Below are positions 18,287 through 26,894 of a stretch of DNA of 64,000 nt, piece after piece (positions within the stretch are counted from its first letter, which is position 1; the number at the start of each line of letters is the position of its first letter). The notes beneath the pieces are model-generated. The model saw only the letters and a program-made list of their open reading frames with translations. It did no database searches and had not been told where the DNA came from. The position numbers and the translations under genes are program-made. This DNA is from Rhodothermales bacterium (GTDB taxonomy: Bacteria > Bacteroidota > Rhodothermia > Rhodothermales > Bin80): the NCBI GenBank assembly GCA_958296045.1, contig CATQHT010000002.1, positions 620,001 through 684,000 of the forward strand, written 5' to 3'.

Positions 18287-18928
18287 ATGGGGTATGCCGT
18301 TAAGGAGGTGTTTTATACGCTTCAGGGCGAGGGTGCGCGTGCCGGGCGCCCAGCGGTGTTTGTGCGCTTTGCGGGATGCAACCTGTGGTCAGGTCATGAA
18401 CGGGACCGCATGCATGCGATATGCCGATTCTGTGACACCGACTTTGTAGGCATAGACGGGCCCGGGGGAGGCCGTTTCAGGTCGGCTGAGTCGTTGGTGG
18501 CCGCTGCAGTTAAGGTATGGCCCGGTCCTGTGATCCCCGCTACGCGGCCCTACGTGGTCTGCACAGGTGGTGAGCCGCTGTTGCAGCTTGATGAGGCGCT
18601 TGTGCGTGCCCTGCATTCAGCAGGTTTTGAGGTAGCCATTGAGACAAATGGCACCTTGCTTCCGCCCGATGGTGTGGACTGGATCTGCGTGAGTCCCAAA
18701 GCCGGGGCGCCGCTGGTGGTGCATCAGGGGCATGAATTGAAGCTGGTCTTTCCTCAAGAGGACGCGCCACCGCCGGACTTTCTTGGGCTGACCTTTGACC
18801 ACTTCTTTTTGCAGCCGATGGATGGTCCTTCGGTGGAGGCGCATACGGAGGCGGCCGCAGCCTACTGCTTGCGGCATCCGCCCTGGAAGCTGAGTCTGCA
18901 GACGCATAAGATTCTGGGTCTGCCATAG
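18287..18928 (+). CDS. queE: 7-carboxy-7-deazaguanine synthase, radical SAM
   Basis: QueE makes the 7-deazaguanine ring of queuosine and related modified bases from 6-carboxy-tetrahydropterin. The protein of 213 residues starts with VKEVFYTLQGEGARAGRPAVFVRFAGCNLW, diagnostic for QueE. Its iron-sulfur cluster motif is extended: the first Cys in GCNLW is separated by about 14 residues from CRFCDTDF, as in the Escherichia coli type. CTGGEPLLQ supplies the SAM-binding GGE motif, and SPKAG follows. Other queuosine genes (queC, queD, queF) are absent from the window. It ends a three-gene run of overlapping or nearly touching genes (from 16893). Confidence 0.94.
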   Translation: MGYAVKEVFYTLQGEGARAGRPAVFVRFAGCNLWSGHERDRMHAICRFCDTDFVGIDGPGGGRFRSAESLVAAAVKVWPGPVIPATRPYVVCTGGEPLLQLDEALVRALHSAGFEVAIETNGTLLPPDGVDWICVSPKAGAPLVVHQGHELKLVFPQEDAPPPDFLGLTFDHFFLQPMDGPSVEAHTEAAAAYCLRHPPWKLSLQTHKILGLP

Positions 18929-19089
18929 TGCGCTTCACAGTGGCTGTTGCAGCAGTCAGGCGGCACCGGCTTCTGGCTTCTCGGGGGCCTCAGGTGGCGC
19001 CAGCCGAACATAGGGTGGACCAATCAATCGCGCCGATATTGGCCACACCCACCAGCATGCTGGCTATCTCTCCCACTTAATGTTATAAA

Positions 19090-20150
19090 CGACTTAACAA
19101 CGGAGCTTACATCCGTTACCTCGCGGACATGCAGGGGCAACTTGGGATCTTGGTGTGCGAGAGAAGCCGCTTGGTCGATGCGCGTGGCAAGAAGCGGCTG
19201 GCGGGCTGCATGAAGGCACTCAGGGTGCTGCATTCTGAAGACCAGATAGCATTGCCTCCGTCACAGGTGAAGCTTCAAATCGCCCAGCCGCGGCTATTGG
19301 ATGCCCCGGTAGGGCGGTGGATGTTTCGGCTGATGTGCGTCAGATCGAGGATCTTGAGATCGTCCGTGTAGAAAACCCACAAGATCGCGCCATCTGGACC
19401 ACGCTTATGGACCACGAGCATCCGCAGGGGGTGACCACCTGTGCGGGAGCATAGATGCGCTACCTGATTAAGAGCGCCCACGGTTCTCTGGGGCCGTCGG
19501 TTTCTCTGCCGCTGCGCGTTATCTCATGGCGCGGGCCCAGTGGATGGCCTGGAGTCATGAGCAGCGCAGCGACCATCTTAAGCGCGTAGTTAACCTGGGT
19601 TGTTTTCTGATTCGCCCAGGTGTTCGGTGCAAGAATCTGGCGAGCTTCGTGCTGGGTCGCGCGTTTCTGTGATTGCCCTCCGACTTCAGGGCCCGGTACA
19701 AGTATGTACGTTACGTGGTGGAGACCTTTGTGGGTCCGCGTTACGAGGGTACGTGTTTCAAGGCAGCAGGCTTCCAATAATTGGGTCTCACCCAGGGGTG
19801 CGGTTGGCATGCACCGAACGGTGTAAGAAAGTGTTCACGGAAGAAGGTATTCGCATATGAACTGGACCCTGCGTGGCGCGAGCTGCTGTGCGTACCACAC
19901 GTGGAATTGCGACCCCGGCTCGAGGTGGGCGCTGGGCTGGCCAGCGACTCTTGGGCGGAACAGGAATTTGGCGGTGTAGCGTTGGGCGAATTCTGGTCGG
20001 ATCACGCACAAGGGCCGTTCGAAGCGTAATGCACGCATGGAGGTGCGTTTTCGCCAGGTGACGCTGCCAGCAACAGGCGGGTTTTTCGAATGTCCCGTCA
20101 AGGTCTCTGCGGTCCACGTTCGTGAGATAGCGCCGCCCAAAGGTGCAGGG
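19090..20150 (+). pseudogene. dead transposase with DruA (DUF4338) domain fused to IS4-type domain
   Basis: Pieces of one long protein can be followed on the plus strand through several stops and shifts. They run from MQGQLGIL and GCMKALRVLHSEDQIALP at about 19129-19260, then MRYLIKSAHGSLG near 19455, and YVVETF...EGTCFKAAGF near 19700-19780. KVFAYELDPAWRELL follows near 19845, then an IS4/Tn5-like DNA-binding start WAEQEFGGVALG near 19955, and finally VSAVHVREIAPPKG near 20115, a segment of IS4 transposase catalytic domains. The first half matches the DUF4338 domain shared with the Druantia protein DruA. The remnant stops just before the aminotransferase gene end. A second, partial copy is at 58180. 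Confidence 0.72.
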
Positions 20151-20153
20151 GGA

Positions 20154-21059
20154 TCACCAGGGTAGCGGCGTACCGTCCTTCTTGGTGCGTTCCCAGTACA
20201 GGTCGCGCAGACGCACCGTGAGAGGGCCCGCAGCGCCCTGGCCAATCACCCGCCCATCGACCTCAAGAACGGGAGAAAGCTCGCCCATCGTGCCGGTCGT
20301 GAACACCTCGTCCGCGTTGTATACCTGTGACAAAGAGACATTACACTCATTGACATGTATGCGGGCACCCTTTGCCAGTGACAGGACCTGTGCGCGAGTG
20401 ATGCCCGGGAGACAGCTGTCCGCATGCGGCGTCAGCAAGATGCCCCGCTTAACGACAAACACGTTCGTGGCATTGGTTTCCGACACAAACCCGTGAATAT
20501 CCAGCATCAGGGCGTCATTAACCCCAGCCACGTTGGCCTCCACCTTGGCGAGGATGTTGTTGATGAGGTTGTTATGGTGGATCTTAGAATCCAAACATTG
20601 CGGCGTGTTGCGCCGTACAGAAGCAGTAATCAGGCGGATGCCGCTCTTAGCGTACACCGGCTTTTTCCATTCTGCCAGAACAATTAGTGTGCAGCCGAAT
20701 CGGTTCAGGCGTGGATCCATGCCCGACGTCGTCTTGCGGCCGCGGGTAAGGGTCAAACGCACATGGGTCTCGTCGCGCATGCCGTTGGCCTTTAGCGTGT
20801 CAAATAGCGCTGTGCAGACCTCGTCTCGGCTGGGAATGCCCGCAAACGCCATCGCTTTGGCCGAATCCATGAGGCGATCGAGATGGGCATCGAGCAAAAA
20901 GACGCGCCCGTCATACACGCGCAGTCCCTCCCACACGGCGTCGCCCCCTTGGACGACGCTGTCAAAGACCGATACCTTGGCCTCTTCACGCGGCAGCAGG
21001 TTGCCATCGACGTGCACCAGAAGCTTGTCATTGCGGGCATCAGGAAGGCTGATATGCAT
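20154..21059 (-). CDS. class IV aminotransferase (branched-chain/D-amino acid type)
   Basis: The 301-residue PLP enzyme has the fold-type IV pattern. It begins with LVHVDGNLLPREEAKVSVFDS and GDAVWEGLRVYDGRVFLLDAHLDRL. The cofactor Lys is K159 in SKIHHNNLINNI, then MLDIHGFVSETNATNVFVV and CLPGITRAQVL follow, and TGTMGELSPV binds the PLP phosphate. It should transfer an amino group between an amino acid and a 2-oxoacid; the exact substrate is open. It is read 26 bp after a sulfotransferase-like gene, in the same order as the two domains of plant proteins annotated as branched-chain aminotransferase-like 1 and 2, so the two products may act on one compound (inference). Confidence 0.88.
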   Translation of the reverse strand: MHISLPDARNDKLLVHVDGNLLPREEAKVSVFDSVVQGGDAVWEGLRVYDGRVFLLDAHLDRLMDSAKAMAFAGIPSRDEVCTALFDTLKANGMRDETHVRLTLTRGRKTTSGMDPRLNRFGCTLIVLAEWKKPVYAKSGIRLITASVRRNTPQCLDSKIHHNNLINNILAKVEANVAGVNDALMLDIHGFVSETNATNVFVVKRGILLTPHADSCLPGITRAQVLSLAKGARIHVNECNVSLSQVYNADEVFTTGTMGELSPVLEVDGRVIGQGAAGPLTVRLRDLYWERTKKDGTPLPW

Positions 21060-21085
21060 TGGTCAGCATGCAGTGGTCTAGTGGA

Positions 21086-21817
21086 TCAGGCGTCGATAGC
21101 GAACCGGTAAAGGTACCTATAGTAGGGCACGCATTCCTTGAGCAAAGGCTCCAGGAATTCCGGGAAGGGCGCGGTCTTCGCGCGATATGACTTGAACCCC
21201 GTAGTTGTATGAATGACATGGTACCAGTGCGGTGCCCACACGCCTTCTTCAGGCCTGCGTCTGGCAGGCCACTGCAGCATGCTCGGATCAAAGCTGAGTC
21301 CGACACGCTCGCACAGCTGTACCAGCACATGCTCGGGGTTAAGCAGGAGCAGCCGTGCGTCCAGAACGGCTGGATGATGGCCGCGTGCGCGCAGATAGTC
21401 CATGATATCCACCTGGCGATCAAGCGCCGTGTCGGCCAAGGCCGGCTGCGGTACCTGATTGATCAGAGAAGGAAGCATCTCTTTCGGGTCCCTTATCAGG
21501 AAAACTGTCGTCATCTGCGTCAGAAAGTCCCAGTCCAGCTCCACCAGATGATGCGCCATATTCTTGACGAAGAGCACCGGCTGCTGACACGGACCCAACA
21601 GCACCTCGCGCACTACGCGCTTGCCCTCCTGGTCCATATTCGCCAAAATTTCGTGGCGGCCCGGGTGCTGGGCGCCGGTGCAACGCAGGTAGTGCGCGTA
21701 GAGCGGCTCGTCTACAACCCTGGTGTCGGACCGCTGCGCGAACGCATACATAAGTGCGGTCGACACGTTGCGCGGGCCAGACCAGAGGTTGATCCTAAGG
21801 CTGTTCACAGCGTGCAT
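21086..21817 (-). CDS. sulfotransferase-like P-loop protein
   Basis: Counted from the ATG at 21817 the protein has 243 residues. It begins INLWSGPRNVSTALMYAFAQ, the 5'-phosphosulfate loop of sulfotransferases in the variant found in plant aminotransferase-like fusions. TTVFLIRDPKEMLPSL near residue 133 is the 3'-phosphate site. Cytoplasmic, no signal. A longer open frame reaches 21883 but its first 22 codons look non-coding. The product may be a PAPS-dependent sulfotransferase or a nucleotide-binding relative. It heads a two-gene unit with the class IV aminotransferase. Confidence 0.8.
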   Translation of the reverse strand: MHAVNSLRINLWSGPRNVSTALMYAFAQRSDTRVVDEPLYAHYLRCTGAQHPGRHEILANMDQEGKRVVREVLLGPCQQPVLFVKNMAHHLVELDWDFLTQMTTVFLIRDPKEMLPSLINQVPQPALADTALDRQVDIMDYLRARGHHPAVLDARLLLLNPEHVLVQLCERVGLSFDPSMLQWPARRRPEEGVWAPHWYHVIHTTTGFKSYRAKTAPFPEFLEPLLKECVPYYRYLYRFAIDA

Positions 21818-21942
21818 GTCGTCAGCAGATTGGCCAGAATAGGAATCCCCGCGTACGCGGCAGCACCGGAAAGTTGCACACATGAACGCGTTTGTGCAAC
21901 AGACCTGCGGTCACTGCCGCGCGCAACCTCAGCCCTTACCTG

Positions 21943-22692
21943 ATGCAGGACCTGAAACGACTAGAGCCCCTCATAACATCTTTGGGCGTGAAGGCCGTTA
22001 GGGCCCGTGCGGGTGTCACATCCAGAGAAAAACAAGACCGAACGCTCGTGACGGACGTGGACCTAATGGTCCAGCGGAAGCTGGTGGGTACGCTGAAGCA
22101 GCTTTTTCCGCATAACGGCATCATCGCGGAGGAAGAAGGAGTACGTAAACCTTCGTAAAATGGTCGTTACTGGACCATTGGCCCCATTGACGGTACCGTG
22201 CCATATCTGGCTGGCATTGTGACCTGGTGCATTGCACTGGGATTGCTGGAAAACGCCGTTCCGATTGGTGGTTACATACTATTGCCTGCTTCTGGAGACT
22301 TCTTCCACGTCCATCCAGGCCAGGTGCCGCGGCGTAACGGTCTGGCATTGAAGCTGCAACCTCCCGGCCCCGTCGGGTCGCACAGCTTTTTGTTGGGTCT
22401 AGCCACCGTCCACGAGACGCTCGAGCTAAAGCGCACGCTGCTCGGACGTCGATTCGTGCTGGGTTTGGCCTCTGCCCACCTGGCACTCGTGGCCGCCGGA
22501 AGCGCGGATGCGGTGCTTATTGGGTACGACAAGACCTGAGACCTGGTGCTGGGTATGGCAATGCTCAGAGTTGCTGGTGGGATCCTCCACTATCTTGATG
22601 GCACAGAGGTGATGCTGGACGACCTGATGGACGGCAGTGTCGTTCCGCTGCCCATGCTCGGCGGTCACCCTGAAGCCGTTCGCCGCATGTGA
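21943..22692 (+). pseudogene. inositol monophosphatase paralogue with two in-frame stops
   Basis: One frame runs from MQDLKRLEPL to GHPEAVRRM at the TGA of 22690-22692, interrupted by TAA at 22156-22158 and TGA at 22537-22539. It aligns throughout with the intact gene just downstream: PHNGIIAEEEG for PRDGIIAEED, and GHPEAVRRM for GHPEAVRRY. The metal-binding motif DPIDGT reads GPIDGT, so a catalytic Asp is lost as well. The TGA stands where the intact paralogue has Trp in VWIWDLLPG. This is a decayed tandem duplicate of an inositol-monophosphatase-family enzyme. Confidence 0.85.
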
Positions 22693-22747
22693 GTGCATAT
22701 CCGCTTCCATAGCCCGTTCACAGGTAGCAAAGAGCCGGAGTACTTCC

Positions 22748-23521
22748 ATGGGTGAGGCGCAGGCCATCAGAGAGGCGCTGGTCCAGGCGGGCGTGACGGC
22801 CATGGAGCACTTCCGCCATGTGACGCCACGCTGGAAGGAATCCCGGTCCTATGTCACCGAGGCGGACCTTGCCGTACAGGCCTCCCTGGTGGCGTGGCTA
22901 AGAGCACGATACCCGCGAGACGGCATCATTGCCGAAGAAGATGGATGCCGCGTGAAGCCGCAGGGATCTGGCCGAGTATGGACGCTGGACCCTATCGACG
23001 GCACCGCCTCTTTCGTTGCCGGATTGCCACTCTGGGGTTTGGGTCTGGGCATGATGGTGGGCGCACAAGCACGCGCGGGGTACTTCTATATTCCCATGAC
23101 CGGCGACTTCTATGCTTGCGTCCCGGGTGTAGGTGTCCGTCGCAACGGACAAAAGGCGGGTCTGAAGGATCCGGCGCCGCTGCACCGGGAGTCGGTACTG
23201 CTGTCGATCTCCAGGACCCACCAAGCGGTGCATGTGCATGACGCGTATCCAGGCAAGATCCGGAGCCTGGGGTCAACCATTGGGCATATGTGCTTTGTGG
23301 CCACGGGCAGCGCTGATGCTGCGCTCCTGGGTCGCGTATGGATCTGGGATCTCTTGCCAGGGTGGGCTCTCCTTAAGGCCGCTGGCGGAGTACTCAAATA
23401 CCTACATGGACCCCGAGTCGATCTGTCGGCGCTGCGCGATGGCTCGCGGGCCAAAGGGCTGATGCTGTGCGGCCACCCAGAGGCGGTGCGGCGCTACGAA
23501 AAGCTGTTACGCGCGGCGTAG
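22748..23521 (+). CDS. inositol monophosphatase family protein
   Basis: The 257-residue enzyme belongs to the metal-dependent phosphatase family that includes inositol monophosphatase, HisN and CysQ. Seen motifs are YVTEADLAVQ, GIIAEED with metal-binding Glu, WTLDPIDGTASFVAGLPLWG with the catalytic Asp pair, and VWIWDLLPGWALLKAAGGVL near the C-terminus. The ATG at 22748 was chosen because it aligns with the paralogue start and removes an unlikely leader. Substrate is not determined; HisN-type histidinol phosphatase, as in actinobacterial IMPase-like HisN, is an alternative. It is the functional member of a tandem pair. Confidence 0.88.
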   Translation: MGEAQAIREALVQAGVTAMEHFRHVTPRWKESRSYVTEADLAVQASLVAWLRARYPRDGIIAEEDGCRVKPQGSGRVWTLDPIDGTASFVAGLPLWGLGLGMMVGAQARAGYFYIPMTGDFYACVPGVGVRRNGQKAGLKDPAPLHRESVLLSISRTHQAVHVHDAYPGKIRSLGSTIGHMCFVATGSADAALLGRVWIWDLLPGWALLKAAGGVLKYLHGPRVDLSALRDGSRAKGLMLCGHPEAVRRYEKLLRAA

Positions 23522-23563
23522 CAGAAGGCGGCTTGTACTCAGCTCCCTCGCGAATACTGTGCG

Positions 23564-25105
23564 TCATTCGACGCCGCGCCCCAGTCCTATAGCCTTTATG
23601 GCGTCCGCTAACGTGTGGTCTTCACTCATACGGGGGACCTTCGCCTGGATGTTCACACGCTCGCGCGAAGCCTCCAGCCACCGGGTAAACGTGCCGGAAG
23701 GGAGCACAGTTAGCAGAGCAGCGCCATAAGCCCCCGCGTTCCTTCGGATCTGGTAATGCCTATTGATTTGGAGCAGGATAGCATCCAGATCCTGCTCAAA
23801 CTGCCCGCGGTCTTGGGGCGGATCTGCAAACTCCACCAGCCATTCCAGAAAAGACATCCGCGCCTTCGACGGCGGCCGTGCGGTGACGTGAAAGTCGGCC
23901 ACATGAGCGCCCGAACGCCGACACGCTAGCTCCATCACTTTGCGGACATGCTCCCCGAACACCTTCTCCCCGTAGCGGTCCAGCACCTCAGCAGTCCGTC
24001 CAACCACCTGCACCTTGGGCGGGCGCAGATCCGTGAATCGGACCACATCGCCTACAGAGTATGCCCAGAGTCCGCTGCAGGTTGTGACGTGCGGTACATA
24101 CCGCACGCCAAGCTCTACATCGGCTACGGTGAAACGATCAGGCGCTGGCGAATGCAGGTCTTCCAGGCGCACAAATTCGTAAAAGATGCCGTTGTCCAGA
24201 TGCAGCATCATGGAGGTGTCCTCCTGGGCCACCTGGTAGGCAAAGAAGCCTTCTGAGGCACCGTAGGTCTCCATAAAGTGCATGTCAGGCAGGCCGATGA
24301 TCGACTCTAGCAGCCTACGGTAGGTGCGCAGTGCCACCCCGCCGGAAATAAACAGCTGCAGATTGGGCCAGATCGCGCCGATAGTCTGCACAGACGTGCC
24401 ATAGCGCTGGTAGTAGCGCTCACGGACGGATTGGAATAATGCCAGCGCCCATGTGGGCACTGTGGTGATGACGCGGATGTCCAAGTCCAGCGCATGCGCG
24501 GCTACCGCTTCAATCTTGTTCTTCCAGTGCGGCATCAGCGCGATCCTGCGCGGCACATTCCGATATAAGAAACGGAACTGCGCGGGGACAACGTCAAGCA
24601 GGAATCCGCTCACCTCGCCCACGCGCGTGCCCGGATACTGCGAATCCTCGCCCGCATAACCCGGCATGCTGATCTGGCGGCCACGCAAAACGCGAAGGTT
24701 GCGGGTCGTCCACAGATAGTCAAGCGCCGCACCGTACCCGAAACGGATGTTGCGCCGAATCATTTCATCGCTAAGCGGCAGCAACCTGCCTGCGGATGCT
24801 GTTCCGCTTGAAATAGCAAACTGCCGTATATGGCCTGGCCACAACACGTTGGCTGCTCCCTGACGAATACGCTGCATATCGTCGGCGATGCGGTCGTAGC
24901 TGCTAAGAGGCATGGCCGCCTGGTAGGCCGCCACCACATCGGGCGCACGCGCAAGGGAATCGAACCGGTAACGATGGCCCCATTCCGTGTGTCTGGCCTG
25001 CAACAGAAGACGCCGAAGAACCTTGGCCTGAACCAGGCTAGGCGCTTGGGTGAAACGCCGGATGCGTTGCCCCAGAACCATGGGCATAGAGAGTGAGATA
25101 GGCAC
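23564..25105 (-). CDS. GH3-family acyl-adenylating enzyme
   Basis: The 513-residue protein matches the GH3 family, named for plant auxin-responsive acyl-acid amido synthetases, which adenylate a carboxylic acid and join it to an amino acid. Motifs visible are the ATP-loop-like FAISSGTASAGRLLPLSDEM near residue 112, MHFMETYGASEGFFAYQ near 275, and WAYSVGDVVRFTDLRPP near 345. KVFGEHVRKVMELA near 370 and the lysine-containing C-terminal domain follow. The start could also be 18 bp further in at 25087. It is read convergent with the phosphatase gene, 42 bp away. Bacterial GH3 proteins exist in Bacteroidota but their substrates are mostly unknown. Confidence 0.87.
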   Translation of the reverse strand: MPISLSMPMVLGQRIRRFTQAPSLVQAKVLRRLLLQARHTEWGHRYRFDSLARAPDVVAAYQAAMPLSSYDRIADDMQRIRQGAANVLWPGHIRQFAISSGTASAGRLLPLSDEMIRRNIRFGYGAALDYLWTTRNLRVLRGRQISMPGYAGEDSQYPGTRVGEVSGFLLDVVPAQFRFLYRNVPRRIALMPHWKNKIEAVAAHALDLDIRVITTVPTWALALFQSVRERYYQRYGTSVQTIGAIWPNLQLFISGGVALRTYRRLLESIIGLPDMHFMETYGASEGFFAYQVAQEDTSMMLHLDNGIFYEFVRLEDLHSPAPDRFTVADVELGVRYVPHVTTCSGLWAYSVGDVVRFTDLRPPKVQVVGRTAEVLDRYGEKVFGEHVRKVMELACRRSGAHVADFHVTARPPSKARMSFLEWLVEFADPPQDRGQFEQDLDAILLQINRHYQIRRNAGAYGAALLTVLPSGTFTRWLEASRERVNIQAKVPRMSEDHTLADAIKAIGLGRGVE

Positions 25106-25188
25106 CGATTAATCGCCCCCCTGCAAACCCCATAGACGGATCCGTGATCCCAACGATCGAAGGTGCCCCGCGCGGAGGCGATCTCGCT

Positions 25189-26082
25189 ATGGCGAGTATG
25201 AATATGGCTCCTGACCTGCTGCGCTGCCGTGGGTTATCGCTGGACCTGCGCCACCGTGCCCATGTCGTGGGGATCCTGAATGTGACGCCCGACTCGTTTT
25301 CTGATGGTGGCCAGTATATGCAGGTAGAGAATGCGCTGCGTCGCGCGCTCAAGATGGCATCAGAAGGCGTTCGGATGATCGACGTCGGCGGGGCTTCTTC
25401 CCGGCCCCGAGGGACGGTCTATGGCGAAGGAGCCCAGGTAGTGTCACCACACGAGGAGATGGCGCGCATTGTGCCCGTCATCGAGCGTATCGCCGCCGCG
25501 CTGCCGGGGATGATTATTTCCGCAGATACGTACCATCCAGATGTAGCACACGCAGCGCTTGATGCCGGAGCCCACCTCATCAATGATATCACCGGACTGC
25601 GGCGCTACCCGGCGATGGCAGAGCTGGTAGCTTCCTATGATGCCGCGCTGGTGCTGATGCACTCGACGGGCCATCCTGGGGAGATGCCGCATGAGGTCAA
25701 GAGCGCGGACGTCGTGGAAGACGTCGTCCGGTCTCTTGCGCGGTCGGTGCATGTAGCCGAAGTGGCAGGTGTAACGCAAATAGTGGTGGATCCCGGCTTC
25801 GGGTTTGGCAAGACGCCTGCGGACAACCTGCGCCTCATCGGCCGGTTGGATCGGCTGCACGAACTGAATAAGCCCATCATGGTTGGCATATCGCGCAAGA
25901 GTACGATCGGACGGGTCCTGGCGCGGGGTAGCTCGGCCGCTCCCATTGCACAGCGGCTGCACGGCACACTGGGCGCGACCGCCGTGGCAGTGTTGCGTGG
26001 CGCACACCTGGTGCGGACGCATGACGTGAAGCCGACTATGGATCTGCTACAAGTGATGAGCGCTATAACGGAAAGCCTGTGA
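25189..26082 (+). CDS. folP: dihydropteroate synthase
   Basis: FolP joins p-aminobenzoate to 6-hydroxymethyl-dihydropterin diphosphate in folate synthesis. The 297-residue protein shows VVGILNVTPDSFSDGG at residues 24-39, IDVGGASSRPRG, a central ISADTYHPDVA, VDPGFGFGKT, and the final GISRKSTIG. The start at 25189 has GGAGG ten bases upstream; a GTG at 25144 would add an unlikely leader. Its end overlaps the GTG start of cdaA by four bases. A folP gene before the diadenylate cyclase gene is a common order in Bacteroidota (family knowledge). Confidence 0.94.
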   Translation: MASMNMAPDLLRCRGLSLDLRHRAHVVGILNVTPDSFSDGGQYMQVENALRRALKMASEGVRMIDVGGASSRPRGTVYGEGAQVVSPHEEMARIVPVIERIAAALPGMIISADTYHPDVAHAALDAGAHLINDITGLRRYPAMAELVASYDAALVLMHSTGHPGEMPHEVKSADVVEDVVRSLARSVHVAEVAGVTQIVVDPGFGFGKTPADNLRLIGRLDRLHELNKPIMVGISRKSTIGRVLARGSSAAPIAQRLHGTLGATAVAVLRGAHLVRTHDVKPTMDLLQVMSAITESL

Positions 26083-26891
26083 GCATCTTTGGCGTCATCC
26101 CGATAGAGCTGATCGATCTCATTGAGATCGCGCTGGTGTCGTTTATCTTGTTCCGGCTCTATTACATGATGCGCGGCACCCTGGTGTGGTCGATCCTTGC
26201 GGGTGCACTGGCGCTGTTTGTTCTACAGCTGATCGTTCAGCTGACCGACATGAAGATCCTGTCGGCCATGTTCGGAGCGCTCAGCGATGTGTATCTTCTA
26301 GGGGCGATTGTGGTGTTTCATCCAGAGATCCGGCGACTCCTGCGGATGATCGTGCAGAATCCGCTGGTAAGGCGCTTTTTCGGGTCGGATGCTCAGGAAG
26401 TCGAGATCACCGAAACGGTTGCTGCCGTCACCGAAATGAGTCGCCAGAAAATCGGTGCTCTGATAGCTTTTCAGCGCGTAGAGGGGCTGCGCGTCTACAT
26501 CGAGTCTGGTCAGCAAGTGCATGCGGATATGAGCAGGGACCTGTTGACCACCATCTTTTACGGCAAAAACCCGCTGCATGACGGCGCGGTGGTCGTGGCC
26601 AACGGGCGCATCGCGGCGGCCCGATGCATCTTACCGGTGTCAAAAAATAGGAGCCTTGATCCCGCCTTTGGGACCCGCCATCGGGCAGCTATTGGGCTGT
26701 CGGAAGAGACCGACGCCTTTCTCGTTGTAGTTTCTGAAGAGTCTGGAAGGATCTCTGCGGTCGAGGGTGGGGAGATCACCTCTGGCCTGACCCCTGCTGC
26801 GCTGCGCGCACGGCTCAACAAGGCACTGAGCCCGGCGACGTTGTCGTTTGAATCCGGCGCAAGCGCCGCCGCCGAGGCGGCTCCTGCCTAA
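26079..26891 (+). CDS. cdaA: diadenylate cyclase CdaA
   Basis: CdaA makes the second messenger cyclic di-AMP from two ATP at the inner membrane, linked to osmolyte and cell-wall control. The 270-residue protein has three N-terminal membrane segments within residues 1-75 and a DisA_N (DAC) domain from about 100 to 250. Both catalytic signatures are intact: DGA in NPLHDGAVVVANGRIAAARC and RHR in FGTRHRAAIGLSE. It starts with GTG overlapping the folP stop and is followed three bases later by pcm, giving a folP-cdaA-pcm operon. No cdaR-type regulator follows, as expected outside Firmicutes. Confidence 0.94.
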   Translation: MSIFGVIPIELIDLIEIALVSFILFRLYYMMRGTLVWSILAGALALFVLQLIVQLTDMKILSAMFGALSDVYLLGAIVVFHPEIRRLLRMIVQNPLVRRFFGSDAQEVEITETVAAVTEMSRQKIGALIAFQRVEGLRVYIESGQQVHADMSRDLLTTIFYGKNPLHDGAVVVANGRIAAARCILPVSKNRSLDPAFGTRHRAAIGLSEETDAFLVVVSEESGRISAVEGGEITSGLTPAALRARLNKALSPATLSFESGASAAAEAAPA

Positions 26892-26894
26892 TCC

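Noticed and set aside
22537-22539. TGA at a Trp position, suggesting stop-codon recoding
   Set aside because: The gene also has a TAA stop and a lost catalytic Asp, and intact genes around it use TGG for Trp and end on TGA. Decay is simpler.
23513-23572. 9-bp inverted repeat GCGCGGCGT/ACGCCGCGC as terminator between convergent genes
   Set aside because: The arms lie in the coding ends of both genes with a loop near 47 bases and no T-run; likely chance in GC-rich sequence.
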